In this document: one piece after another, positions 55,301 to 64,000 of the stretch
How the letters are laid out: each line of letters starts with the position of its first letter
Numbering within the stretch: the stretch's first letter is position 1
From: Psococerastis gibbosa
Lineage: Eukaryota > Arthropoda > Insecta > Psocodea > Psocidae
Direction of reading: 5' to 3'
Length of the DNA stretch: 64,000 nt
Assembly (NCBI GenBank): GCA_963971405.1
Contig: OZ020486.1
Location: 21,599,419-21,663,418, forward strand
The notes under the pieces: generated by a model
What the model was told of the DNA's origin: nothing
The model's database searches: none
The model's input: the letters and a program-made list of their open reading frames with translations, nothing else
Position numbers and translations under genes: made by a program

Positions 55301-56999
55301 TTTTTGTTAAGGCGCTTATTCCACCTACGTTAATAATCAATACCACATTTACTATTGACTATTGACGTAGGTGGAATAAGCGCCTTATATCGAATCAACA
55401 CTGCGTTCATATACACGAAAATCTCCATGTTCAACTGTCCCCTGTATAATACGCCTGATGACATCTATAATCGTCCGATGTAATTTTCGACTAATTGATT
55501 TAGGTTTAAAATGCTCTGCTTCTGTGGGCCAGTTACAGTATTTTGTTTAAACGAAACCAAGCGTCTGGAAATACTATAGTATAGCAGGATAATAATACAG
55601 ACACTAATATAAGAGTATTGTTCTCTGTTACATAGATAATTTTCAAATATTACGATGTGTTTCAGATGAAATTAAGCACGAGATTCCAGTAACACATACA
55701 CCTACAGACGTGATTAACTCGGTTTCTGATGAGTTATTGCTGCCGCCAGAACAATTCATCAATGAAGGTTTAGGGTTGACTGCCAAAGCTCTGTACGACT
55801 ACCAAGCCGGTAAGCTAATGCGTTGTGATTTGGTTGATCATGGACTAGCTTTTCGATAATTATTCAGACGGGACTAAAAGGTCCGTAAACCAATACTTTT
55901 TAAGTGTTGTCGAAAAGAAACTTTCTTGAGAAAATAATCAATGTTTAGTATAGGGCAAGGTTTTTTTTAATGCTTGGACACAAGTGGTGCTTAAGGTAGG
56001 TAGGTAAATTATTTATCTTTATACAATAAAGGCCTCCCAGAATCATTAACGGGGGGATCCACTAGTCGTTTGATAATGATATGATAATATCCAACGGCGG
56101 TTATTCCACTTGTCAATATTCCGCCATTTGTGCGTCAATAATTGATGAGGTTTTTGTTTTACTCTATGCCATTCATTGTCCATTTTAACTTCCGCATGTT
56201 AAAATTGATCAATGATCATAGAGTAAAATCACGTTTTGCAAACAATAACAAACTAAAATTAAACAATGGCGTCGTTTGGAGAAGATAAATAATTGAAATT
56301 AATTTCTTGAGAACGAACTAATTATTTCATAATTTAAATCATAAAAGTTATTGTAGATTACAAAATTAAAAGAAACAGGGCAGGCAAACTTACAACATTG
56401 GAAAAAATTGAAAACAAAAATGGTCAATTATTGAAGACAAGTGGAATGAGGTGTAAAAATATATATGCAACATTTATGATATTTCCGTCAATGACATTAT
56501 CAAAATTGAAGAAAAACTGACTGGTGGAATAGCCGCCAACATAAGGCGCCCATTCCACATACGTCAATCGTCAATGAAAAATTGAAAAATGACGTTTTAG
56601 CAGACATTAAAGACACACTAAAAATTCTGCTACCACGTCAATTAACGTCATTTTTCAATTTTTCATTGACGATTTGACGTATGTGGAATGGGCGCCTAAA
56701 ACTCCCATTACGTGCATCGTTGTCATGACAATTATTGAAGACGTCTTTAAGATAATTAATAGCTAAATTGCCGTGATGGCAGAATGGCACGTCAGGAATT
56801 GTTTTCTTGCATTTGACTATGCAAAGTTGTATATTCAGACATAATATCTTATCTTATAGCTGACGAAACGGAAATCACATTCGACCCCGGTGACATCATC
56901 ACGCACATCGACCAGATTGACGAAGGTTGGTGGCAGGGGCTCAGTCCTGACGGCACTTACGGACTCTTCCCCGCAAACTACGTAGAGCTCATTAAATAA
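49397..56999 (+). CDS. DBNL: Drebrin-like protein (actin-binding protein 1), 479 aa
   Basis: Eight exons: 49397-49479, 50464-50519, 51217-51360, 52007-52188, 52637-52889, 54269-54706, 55666-55809 and 56860-56999. They total 480 codons with the stop, with every phase consistent. The N-terminal ADF-homology domain (~1-140) has 'SPEG/SYEG', '[21 protein letters not shown]', '[13 protein letters not shown]' and '[16 protein letters not shown]'. A charged coiled coil (~170-235, E/K/R-rich) follows, then a variable linker with 'EEPQEWE', and a C-terminal SH3 domain (~422-479) with 'ALYDYQA', 'DEGWWQG' and '[11 protein letters not shown]'. This is the full Abp1/DBNL layout. The protein links actin filaments to endocytic and synaptic machinery such as dynamin through the SH3. 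Introns 6 and 7 hold three palindromic MITEs. Confidence 0.95.
50040..50165 (+). repeat. SINE-like repeat family B, copy 3
   Basis: GGTGGTAGCGTGCTTGCAGT...GTGCGAGTCTCCACACACCA TGCGATC...GAAGAGGTTATTTGGTTGCGATTAATCTC matches copies at 36174 and 42372. In drebrin-like intron 1. Confidence 0.6.
51389..51500 (-). repeat. Repeat family D, copy 2
   Basis: Minus-strand relative of 22867-23000: AACTGCAAAGGCTTTCACGG CCGGAGG, then CGAATCCGGGCTGATGGGCC GTGGTCGA, then TGAAAG.GAACTTTCA. In drebrin-like intron 3, starting about 28 bp after the exon-3 donor. Confidence 0.75.
53310..53482 (-). repeat. tRNA-derived SINE family A, copy 4
   Basis: Minus strand: GACATGTAGCGTAATGGTACGG (box A) and AAAGGTTGTTGGTTCGAGTCCC (perfect box B), then CTGGCCATGCTTCGGCATGT and a TTTATTTATTTATTTT tail. 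Best-preserved promoter of the four copies. In drebrin-like intron 5. Confidence 0.88.
55030..55260. repeat. Repeat family E, copy 3
   Basis: TTATTTTTTAGTAATTTTTC ATGAAAATTGAGTC and AACTATCACGGGGTAAG...GTTAACATTAATGACGACTA match the copies at 13640-13780 and 33900-34060. In drebrin-like intron 6. Confidence 0.65.
55311..55384. mobile_element. Minimal palindromic Harbinger-like MITE (74 bp)
   Basis: GGCGCTTATTCCACCTACGT and its complement at the right end form an almost perfect palindrome. The inner part (AATAGTCAATA / TACCACATTTACTATTGAC) is partly inverted. Flanks TAA and TTA. Same end type as 33216, 56096 and 56545. In drebrin-like intron 6. Confidence 0.8.
56096..56537. mobile_element. 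PIF/Harbinger-like MITE (442 bp), AAC duplication
   Basis: Ends GGCGGTTATTCCACTTGTCA / GGTGGAATAGCCGCC, flanked by AAC on both sides (56093-56095 and 56538-56540). End sequence is shared with 6968-7153. Interior AT-rich, no transposase. In drebrin-like intron 7. Confidence 0.85.
56545..56696. mobile_element. PIF/Harbinger-like palindromic MITE (152 bp), TAA duplication
   Basis: Ends GGCGCCCATTCCACATACGT / ACGTATGTGGAATGGGCGCC, arms about 60 bp, flanked by TAA (56542-56544 and 56697-56699). The centre is shared with 33216-33345. It starts 8 bp after the end of the previous MITE. Confidence 0.9.
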
Positions 57000-57867
57000 C
57001 ATAATCGAGGTCTGGCATGACAGTTTTGCTTTGCTTTTCTTAGGTATATTAATTTTTAAATTAATTTGATATCGGCAATAATTGCTCCAGTTTAAAAGCA
57101 TTTAAAGGTCGACCAGGTGTTTTGAACACAGTGAACTGACATACAGTATGTAATTTATCACAATAATCGTTTACATTTATTTTTCGTAAAAGACTATGTA
57201 TTACTTAGTGTTATATATGTTTGACTTAAATAATGTCTTAAATGTATTGCCAATTCTTAATTAATTATACGGATATTAAAGTATTATTACGTTTTAACCT
57301 ACGATATAATTGTCTTACTTTATAGCCCTTCGGTGATTATATTGTAGTTTAGGCTAAGTTTTTAATAGGTATCAATGAATAAATTATTCCATTTTTATTT
57401 GCCAGCCTTAAATTTTAGTTTTAATTTATTTAACTGGCTTACATATTATAATAGTGGATGTTGAGTTCACTTGGCTCTTTTCAACAAATTATCAATTTGA
57501 AAAAGTTTAATTGTAGTCTTATAAGTTATTTGCTTGCAATTCAACAAATATTAATTTAGTAGTATAATAGTATTTACCGTGTCCTTTTTAAGCAGGTGAC
57601 AAGATGTGACCTTGATTCGTTACAAGTAATATAAGAAACATGACGAGTCGGGAGACTTCTTATACAGTATATCGTTTATATTCACTAGGTCGGTAACTCT
57701 TTTTTTCGATAAATAAATTTTTAGAGGGTCAGCTCCAACCAACTACGCTTGGAAACACGATTTACTAGGACTCGTATTAGTCTCAGTCAGGAATGTCCCC
57801 TGTTCCCGTGCAAAATTAATCAGAAGTAGTTAAATTTGAAACTAAATAAATAAAATATTTAAGGCAT
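57000..57867 (+). other. Drebrin-like 3' flank
   Basis: Likely 3'UTR and downstream DNA; no other gene seen. AATAAA-like motifs occur near 57376 and 57711 but none is clearly the cleavage signal. Confidence 0.4.
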
Positions 57868-58258
57868 CTGCAGTCCTATTATGGCGATTTGGGATTAGCA
57901 TAATACCGGGGTTTATTCTTTAATACCGCATTAGTAAGGTGTCACGTGACGGTGTTAAAATATGCACGGGAAATTCAGATTAATAAATTATTGTAATACA
58001 AGAGAATGGTTGCAATGTTTTATAATTGACGGAAACACTAATAAACATTGAATATACTAGTAGAATTTGGAAATATAATAAGAACTTTAATTAATATGTC
58101 TACATCTAAGGGGCAAAAAAATGTAAAACTCACCAAAAATATAGCCGAAGATTAATGTATCAATTTAAATTTCCCGCGCATTTTGCACTCATTTGTTTAA
58201 AACAATTGAATTAACCCCGGCACTATGTTAATCCCAAATCGCCATAATAGGGCTGCTG
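57868..58258. mobile_element. TIR transposon with CAGCAGCC ends, copy 2 (391 bp)
   Basis: Left end CTGCAGTCCTATTATGGCGA TTTGGGATTA and right end TAATCCCAAATCGCCATAAT AGGGCTGCTG are inverted repeats of about 35 bp. Related to 18763-19365 at the ends and in the GCGCGGGAAATT and TCACGTGAC blocks. No transposase. Confidence 0.8.
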
Positions 58259-58435
58259 TAGTACAAGGGTGAAAAAGTTTTGAAAACAAAATTCACATCT
58301 CGTACAGCGTTAATGTCCATACAGCCAGTTTTATGGTCTATAAAATAACCTTCAATTTTAAACTTTCAATCTCTTTTCACAGTATGCAGGGTTTAACCGT
58401 CGCGTTGAAAATTGGTAACAAGTGTCCCAGTTTTA

Positions 58436-58700
58436 GGCCTGATACACACGGCGTTAGACACTGAGAAATTTTTCATTGGAACAAATGGGCTTGGTGATTG
58501 GTGATTGGTGATTGGCAAAACCACAGAGTCTACTTCAGAAGATTTCTATGAGCTGGCGTGTCGAGGGGAAAACCGTGCACCTACGACAAATCAGCGACAG
58601 AAATCTGCTGAAGTCACCAATTTTGCACCAAACCCATTTGCTCCCAATATAACTTTCTCAGCCAATCACTGGCATTCGAATGGTCCGTGTGTACAGGGTC
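58436..58700. mobile_element. MITE with TTA duplication (265 bp), ACACACGG-type ends
   Basis: Ends GGCCTGATACACACGG and CCGTGTGTACAGGGTC, flanked by TTA at 58433-58435 and 58701-58703. It contains three tandem copies of GTGATTGG near 58495-58515. The open frame across it (58505-58879) is not a gene. Confidence 0.75.
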
Positions 58701-59225
58701 TTAACTTGGAATTCACCATAAGTTTAAATTCTTCTCTAACAATAAAATTATCATTCATGGTAACGTATTATACACATACTGTATGTGTTGTTCTAAGCTG
58801 GCTACGTTTAAAAAATGAATTTACGTTTGCAATATGCGTCAAGAACCTTGCAAGCAGTAGTTTCAATATTCTTCGTTGAAATGGAGCAATAATATGATGG
58901 GAACATAAACTTAGTACATCAACTAAAAATATCATTTTCCGGAAACATTTTGGGTCATGACGAACCCAAGTCAACCCAGTACTGCAAGGACGATGAAAGT
59001 ACATAAAAAAGAAAATGTATATCCAGAGGTACGAAGAGTGAAAATCGAAGCCAAAATTTATTTAACGAAATTTCACTGTCATTACTTGCGTCAATTAGAC
59101 CTGGACTTAAGTTCTCGGTACAGAACGTGACGCTTTACCGCGGAAAATTTTCGAGAAACTATTAACATATTTACTACCACTGCCAAAGTGAATGATTTAA
59201 ATATAGTTTTTGGGCTTAACTCCTT

Positions 59226-59366
59226 GGCCCGGTACACGCAGACGATCGCAACGCGACAGGCGCGGGTTGGTGCAAAACCCCAGAGTTTTCTAAAAACCAG
59301 CCAGCGTCAGAAATCTTAGACTGTTTTTGTACCAATGCGTTGCGATCGTCCGTGTGTACCAAGCCC
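59226..59366. mobile_element. Short MITE (141 bp), related ends
   Basis: GGCCCGGTACACGCAGACGA TCGCAACGC pairs with GCGTTGCGATCGTCCGTGTG TACCAAGCCC. The GTACACACGGACG core is like the ends of 58436-58700. No clean duplication. Confidence 0.7.
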
Positions 59367-59730
59367 TAAGTGCAGGTTATTGAATTTCCATGTCCTATGG
59401 TAGCCTAATATATCACTGAATACCCCAACGGTCATTTAGGCAGTAAAGCGGATTCTGAATATTAAATCAGAATATCCGTAAAATTCTTAAAATTGATTCT
59501 GAAACGTAACGTTCGTATGTTTACATCATTGTAAAACAATATGGCGGCCATGATTGTTAACAACGGCTTGGTGGGAAATCTGACATCTGACTTGGCTCCC
59601 ATTCAGGGTTCTATCACTCATCTCATGCGAAAACAACATTTTGGCGGAAATTTTTTTTTATGGAAACACATTCATCGTTCTTGCGCCCATATTGAAGTAA
59701 CAAGATCCAAGTATAAAAGTCCTGAAGGTT

Positions 59731-62700
59731 TCAGCAACTAACAACATTAAGTGCTCTTTTTTCAAGATACCGCTGTCTGGCACTTTCAATAAGTCTGGCT
59801 TTCCTTTCTTGAAATGACATCATCCTATCTTGTGCTGACTTGGGGAAGATAGCAGCTGCCGTATGCAAGTCAGATTTTCGGCTGTCTGCGCAGGATCCTT
59901 TTCCAGTGCTTTCAGGCCGTATCCGTCGGAGATTAGCAATAGTTACTCGGATATTGTTTGTTCTCTCTGCAATAGTTGGCAAGAATTAATTGAGAAGGTA
60001 CACGATTTTGGATCTCATTAGATGAAAGGTTAGTTTAGCCAACCATTGCCAATCAAATAGCTGAAGGATAATTACAATTTTCCAAAGGTTTGTATGCAAC
60101 AAGTATCCCTGCATGCAATGTAAGCAACATGTACGAACAAGCTACCAACTATGCCACCGAAGGCCGTAATTGCTTAGTTGTTTGTTAGCCATCAATTCGA
60201 AATGTTTCCAATTCGTAATCATGCATGCATCATGCAATTTTTTGAACCGGCCAATGAATATGTCCAAACAGCAACATTAACTGAAATAATGTGAAGCTTA
60301 ATTCTAATAGCAAGACTTGATTAAAAACTGCCCGAAGGCATTGCTGTGGTAAATGTTTAAAAATGGCTTCATTAAATAGTAATTCATTCAACACTAACCT
60401 ATTTCGGAGCGGATTAGTTCTAGCGATAAATGAGGAAAACTTTCTTTAAGCCGCACAGCCATTTGCGCTGGCCCAAAAAGACGAAGCTGAACATCAGCGG
60501 GGAGCAGTCGTCTTTCAAGGTCGGCTTTGGAAGCGGCTGTGAGCTCAGTAATGGGAATTCCGAGTTCTTCAGCTATCCTTTCCTGCACTCGCTTAGTCCA
60601 GTCCTCCTCTGATTCTTCGGCATCTTTCTTTACAACTGGAAGGTACCTGTTACCAAAAAGGCTTGATTTATGCGCCACAAGTTTAAAACGTCCTTCACAA
60701 TATAGGATATAAAATATCTATAGATATGCCGAAAAGGTCTACGTGCAGCAAAAACACAAAAGGATAAGTTATTCCCGGGGTTTAACTAGCCCAGGCATTG
60801 GTAAATAAATATTTATTTATGAAGTGGAAGACCCTAAACAATATTAAAGTTCTTATGCCTAATGATTAAGGAACCAGCTATTTATTATTAATTTGTTAAT
60901 TTTAATTACATGTAAAATATTTTATGTTAAAATTGTAAAATGGGCAAGACCCGTGAATCTTGATAAAATAAATAAATAATAAATCAAGTGATAAAATTTA
61001 AATCGTGATTAGGAGTAAGTTAGGTTTATTTAGCATCATCCCCAGGGTATACCCGGATAACTTATGCTTTTGTGTTACGCCTCGATCGATCAACCCCACA
61101 AAATATAAATATAATGTAGGTCCAGTCCTTTCGTAGTTTTGATATACTGTATTCCAATATATTAAAAAAAAAATCATTTACTACTTCCACGTATGGGACC
61201 TACCCAAAAAGGAACTGCCATACCAGACAGAAAACTTACTTGATTGAAATGACGGATAAGGGCACAAGAAGAAACCAAAGCAAATCACCAAACCACGTCG
61301 CCCCAAGAATATTTGAAGGGACATCCGTTAATGGGGGTCTCCAAATACGTAAAGCAACGGGCTGTACTTCATGTGCAAGTGAGCTTGATAAAGGTTGGAA
61401 CCTGCACAGAAATTTAGGTCCCTGATGAATCTTGTCGTCCGGCCCTGAAAACCTTTTGCGGTGTCTGAGACATTATTTGCAATGTTTTAATATTTAAATA
61501 GTATTTTCACAAGCTGTCATTAAATAAAATAAACAGATTAACTGGATGCCATTACCGGCCGGGGTCTTTTAAAAACCATAAGAAAAACTTTGTGATGGTA
61601 GAAATTTACGATTTACGAGTTTTCAACGAAAAAGAGAATTTAAAAACATTCAAATCTATTAGCCAATTGCACTTTATCCTCCTGTAATTTTCTAGAAACT
61701 TTTCAAAATTTATTATTATTACTTAAGTTATATAAAAATATTTCTATTTATAACAATAAAAGAAAACCATTTTTAGGGCGACCGCGTCCGGATTCTGGTA
61801 ACTCGGTAATTTCGGTCGCGCTCGCCCTAAAAGTAAAAGGATAATTCTTATGTTAAAACATCACAATTTCAATCACACAAACCTTTCATAGGTTTTGATT
61901 GATGAGCCCACGGAGGAATTTATACATATATATATTTAGTAGGAAAATTGTTAATTTCTTAGTGGGTTTGTTGTATAATTAATTTCATTTTGTATTGTAT
62001 GATAAATATATTTCTTTTCTTTTCTTTCTTTTCTTTGTCTGGGGTGGTTGTTGCTCTGTCTGTGCAGCGATTTGCACTATTTGCAGTGAAGCTATTAATG
62101 GATGGATTTTGGGCTCACTCATAGGTCCGATCCCACCATCACTTGAGAAGTATCAGTAAATAATCGTAACCAATACTACCAATGCATGGCTGTGCTGTGC
62201 ATGTATTATTCACCGAGACTTCTCAACAGCGATGTAATTTGCAGCTCCCACCATGTGTGTAGGCTTCCCTATGGCGAGCGGAATGCAACGGATAGGTTTT
62301 ACGTCTTTCTTTTATCCTTTTCCAATGCATGGCGAGAGTCAGTAGTATCCGTTCTATTCGACTTACCATAAGTTTACCAACGATGGTGGAAGCCGCCGTT
62401 ACCAGCTCTTTGCTGAGAGTAGGCCTGCATAACTTACTTCAAGAGTCCGTGTCGGCCGTTGGTAATAGCTCCTTCAGGCTGAATGTCAACAATTTGCCCT
62501 GGCTTTAAATTATGACCCTTTACAAATTGCTGATAGTGAAATGCCAGTCGAAAAAGTAATGGCACCTTCTGAAGAGTGGCTCCCACACTTCCGGTGACTA
62601 AGTGAATGGCAATATGGTCTAGTATAGAAATGTGGTTAGATACAATCACTGGCACATTTTCATTCCGCGCCGTCGGATTTTCTTCCTTTACAACTAGCCC

Positions 62701-63829
62701 CAGTGTGACGCACAAACCACGTAGCATTACATTGCGGACAACTGAGAGCTTCTGGAGAATGATAGAGGCGAGTACAGCTTGGAGACCAATAAAAAATCGT
62801 AGAAACCCAACGACTATACCAACCGGAATAAATGCTAATAGAGGGATAGCTCGCAGACCATCAGGGAACCTGAAACAAAAGCATTATTATTATTATCTTG
62901 TAATATAGTTGCAACGAGAAAAATTGAATAAGATGGTATCCAATTTTGCATTTTCTACGCTAATTACTCAACTATTAGAAACTAGTTGGGACTGGAAGGT
63001 GGCGTCATGTAGCTACAGCTAATGTCCATATATTTCAATTTTTACATCTGGAACATGCCAGGCATGCAAATGAGCGGCCCTCGCTTAAAATTTAAATTCT
63101 CTTGGAAAAAGGGCGTTTCCATTTAGGCCACTTAATAAATAAGAAATTGGTTTTTATTGGAAGGAATACGTCAGATGCAAGATGTTATTCCGCAACTGAT
63201 GTTTTGCAACTTTATATACTGCCCATGGTCACGGTAGCTAAAATTATAAAATATCGGTATACCGAATGAAGAACCAGTTCAGTACGGTACTGGTTCTTCA
63301 TTCGACTCCGGCCGTGAAAGCCTTTGCAGTTATATAGGTAGGAGTGGCCGCCATACCAAGTTGAATCCAGTGGACCAGAGCAGGTTCAAAAATGCAGATA
63401 ACTTGGTCGTGTGCACAGTGCCGGTAGGGAAACATGGTAGGACTTGTCCTGGTCATCTTCGAACTAATCGTGTGACTTCACTGTGTTTCCCAAGTGGTTC
63501 GGAATCCACTATAATCCGGAGGTCCACTGTCTTATGAGCCCACACCGTGGCCTGGGACTGTGTACAACCATTCTACTATATAGGTAGGTATACCAGCCAT
63601 TGAAAAACGTAATAACTATTTTTGAAGCGCTCGAATGGCCCATCTCTCCAATATAGAACTAGCGAATAACTTTTACCATCCAAGTAGGCATTGTTCTTTA
63701 GTCTTTGGGGAAGCAATAGCTTGAATTCTCAGGCAATATCACAAAAGGCTATTTTAAGTTTCAATCTTTTCAATTTCTCATACGAAAATATGAAATCAGA
63801 GTAGGCTTCCTTACTTACGTCTGCATCAT
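59731..63829 (-). CDS. AUP1: Ancient ubiquitous protein 1, about 362 aa
   Basis: Exons: 63829-63819 (tentative, 11 coding bases), 62869-62438, 61401-61240, 60646-60399 and 59966-59731. Phases agree and the total is 363 codons with the stop. Order of parts: a hydrophobic hairpin (~12-35) that inserts AUP1 into the ER or lipid-droplet monolayer; an acyltransferase-like domain with 'SNHISILDH' (the HxxxxD box) and 'EGAITNGRHGLLK'; 'FGDLLWFLLVPLSV'; a CUE domain ('MAVRLKESFPHLSLELIRSEI...TIANL') that binds ubiquitin; and a C-terminal 'SFQERKARLIESARQRYLEKR' like the UBE2G2-binding region. All are AUP1 hallmarks. The protein acts in ER-associated degradation and lipid-droplet clustering. The first exon (MMQ plus two bases, donor GTAAGT) fits in phase but is short and unconfirmed. 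The 3' end is tail-to-tail with drebrin-like. Confidence 0.9.
60753..61076. mobile_element. TIR element in an AUP1 intron (about 324 bp)
   Basis: AACACAAAAGGATAAGTTAT TCCCGGGG pairs with CCCCAGGGTATACCCGGATA ACTTATGCTTTTGTGTT. AT-rich interior with AAATAAATAAATAA. No coding and no clear duplication. Confidence 0.7.
61771..61832. mobile_element. Very short GC-rich fold-back (62 bp)
   Basis: TTTTAGGGCGACCGCG pairs with CGCGCTCGCCCTAAAA in an AT-rich AUP1 intron. May be a minimal MITE. Confidence 0.6.
63264..63335 (+). repeat. Repeat family D, copy 3
   Basis: CGAATGAAGAACCAGT...ACTGGTTCTTCATTCGACTC CGGCCGTGAAAGCCTTTGCA GTT: a short hairpin plus the conserved end seen at 22960-23010. In the putative AUP1 first intron. 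Confidence 0.75.
63345..63545 (+). repeat. Repeat family C, copy 4 (partial)
   Basis: GTGTGCACAGTGCCGG.AGGGAAACATGG, CTGGTCATCTTCGAACTAATCGTGTGA, TTTCCCAAGTGGTTCGGAATCCACTATAATC and GGAGGTCCACT match 35515-35705. The 3' half is absent. Confidence 0.75.
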
Positions 63830-64000
63830 GCAGCATTTTATGAATATTATAAATATAACATATTTTAGTAGATCCTTCGTGAAATATGGGATCACATTCA
63901 CATCGTTTACTCGTTTACTAACGGTCAACGTTGACTCTTTCAGGGTCTCGATTTATAATAAAAAAATAAGAACTTGGTAGTTCAAGTTACCCTCCAAGTT

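Noticed and set aside
58505-58879. 124-codon plus-strand frame
   Set aside because: Runs across a MITE and its flank; no protein features.
59541-59741. 66-codon plus-strand frame with a good ATG context, overlapping the AUP1 3' end
   Set aside because: No donor or downstream exon fits and no known family; overlap with AUP1 coding makes a gene unlikely.

Overview
This is a nuclear genomic window from an animal, most likely an arthropod or a related invertebrate. The evidence is AT-rich DNA, genes split by GT-AG introns, animal-specific orthologues and a dense load of DNA transposons, SINEs and non-LTR remnants. I cannot name the species. All gene models were built by hand: I matched splice sites, kept phase across each junction and compared with remembered family features. 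For six multi-exon models the coding lengths sum to a whole number of codons; one of these depends on a tentative first exon.

Layout. 1-4.2 kb: intron and flank of a minus-strand acetyl-CoA hydrolase/transferase-family gene, of which only the first coding exon is seen (4047-4224). 5.1-9.9 kb: intergenic DNA full of transposon remnants. 10.1-12.4 kb: a nine-finger C2H2 protein (minus). 14.7-17.9 kb: a BOD1/BOD1L-like protein with the Shg1 fold (minus), head-to-head with TTC1 (plus, 18.3-21.7 kb) across about 400 bp. 25.3-42.2 kb: a complete TBC1D12/TBC1D14-type Rab GAP (minus, nine coding exons, 693 aa) with a 9.5-kb intron stretch packed with repeats. 43.5-49.3 kb: a complete hAT transposon with a perfect 8-bp target duplication and an unbroken three-exon transposase, sitting between the 5' ends of the TBC gene and the next gene. 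49.4-57.0 kb: drebrin-like/Abp1 (plus, eight exons, 479 aa). 59.7-63.8 kb: AUP1 (minus, ending tail-to-tail with drebrin-like).

The host genes do not form an operon. Several act in membrane traffic and ER or chromatin housekeeping: TBC1D12/14 (Rab11/autophagy traffic), drebrin-like (actin and endocytosis), AUP1 (ER-associated degradation and lipid droplets), TTC1 (co-chaperone adaptor) and BOD1-like (chromosome or SET1-complex associated). Two divergent pairs probably share promoters: BOD1-like/TTC1, and TBC1D/drebrin-like, the latter now split by the hAT element.

The most distinctive content is mobile DNA: the hAT element with an apparent tandem array against its stop codon; a set of palindromic PIF/Harbinger-like MITEs with 3-bp TTA/TAA duplications; a tRNA-derived SINE caught in both filled and empty copies of a duplicated locus; and a fold-back repeat that carries a nearly canonical tRNA cloverleaf.
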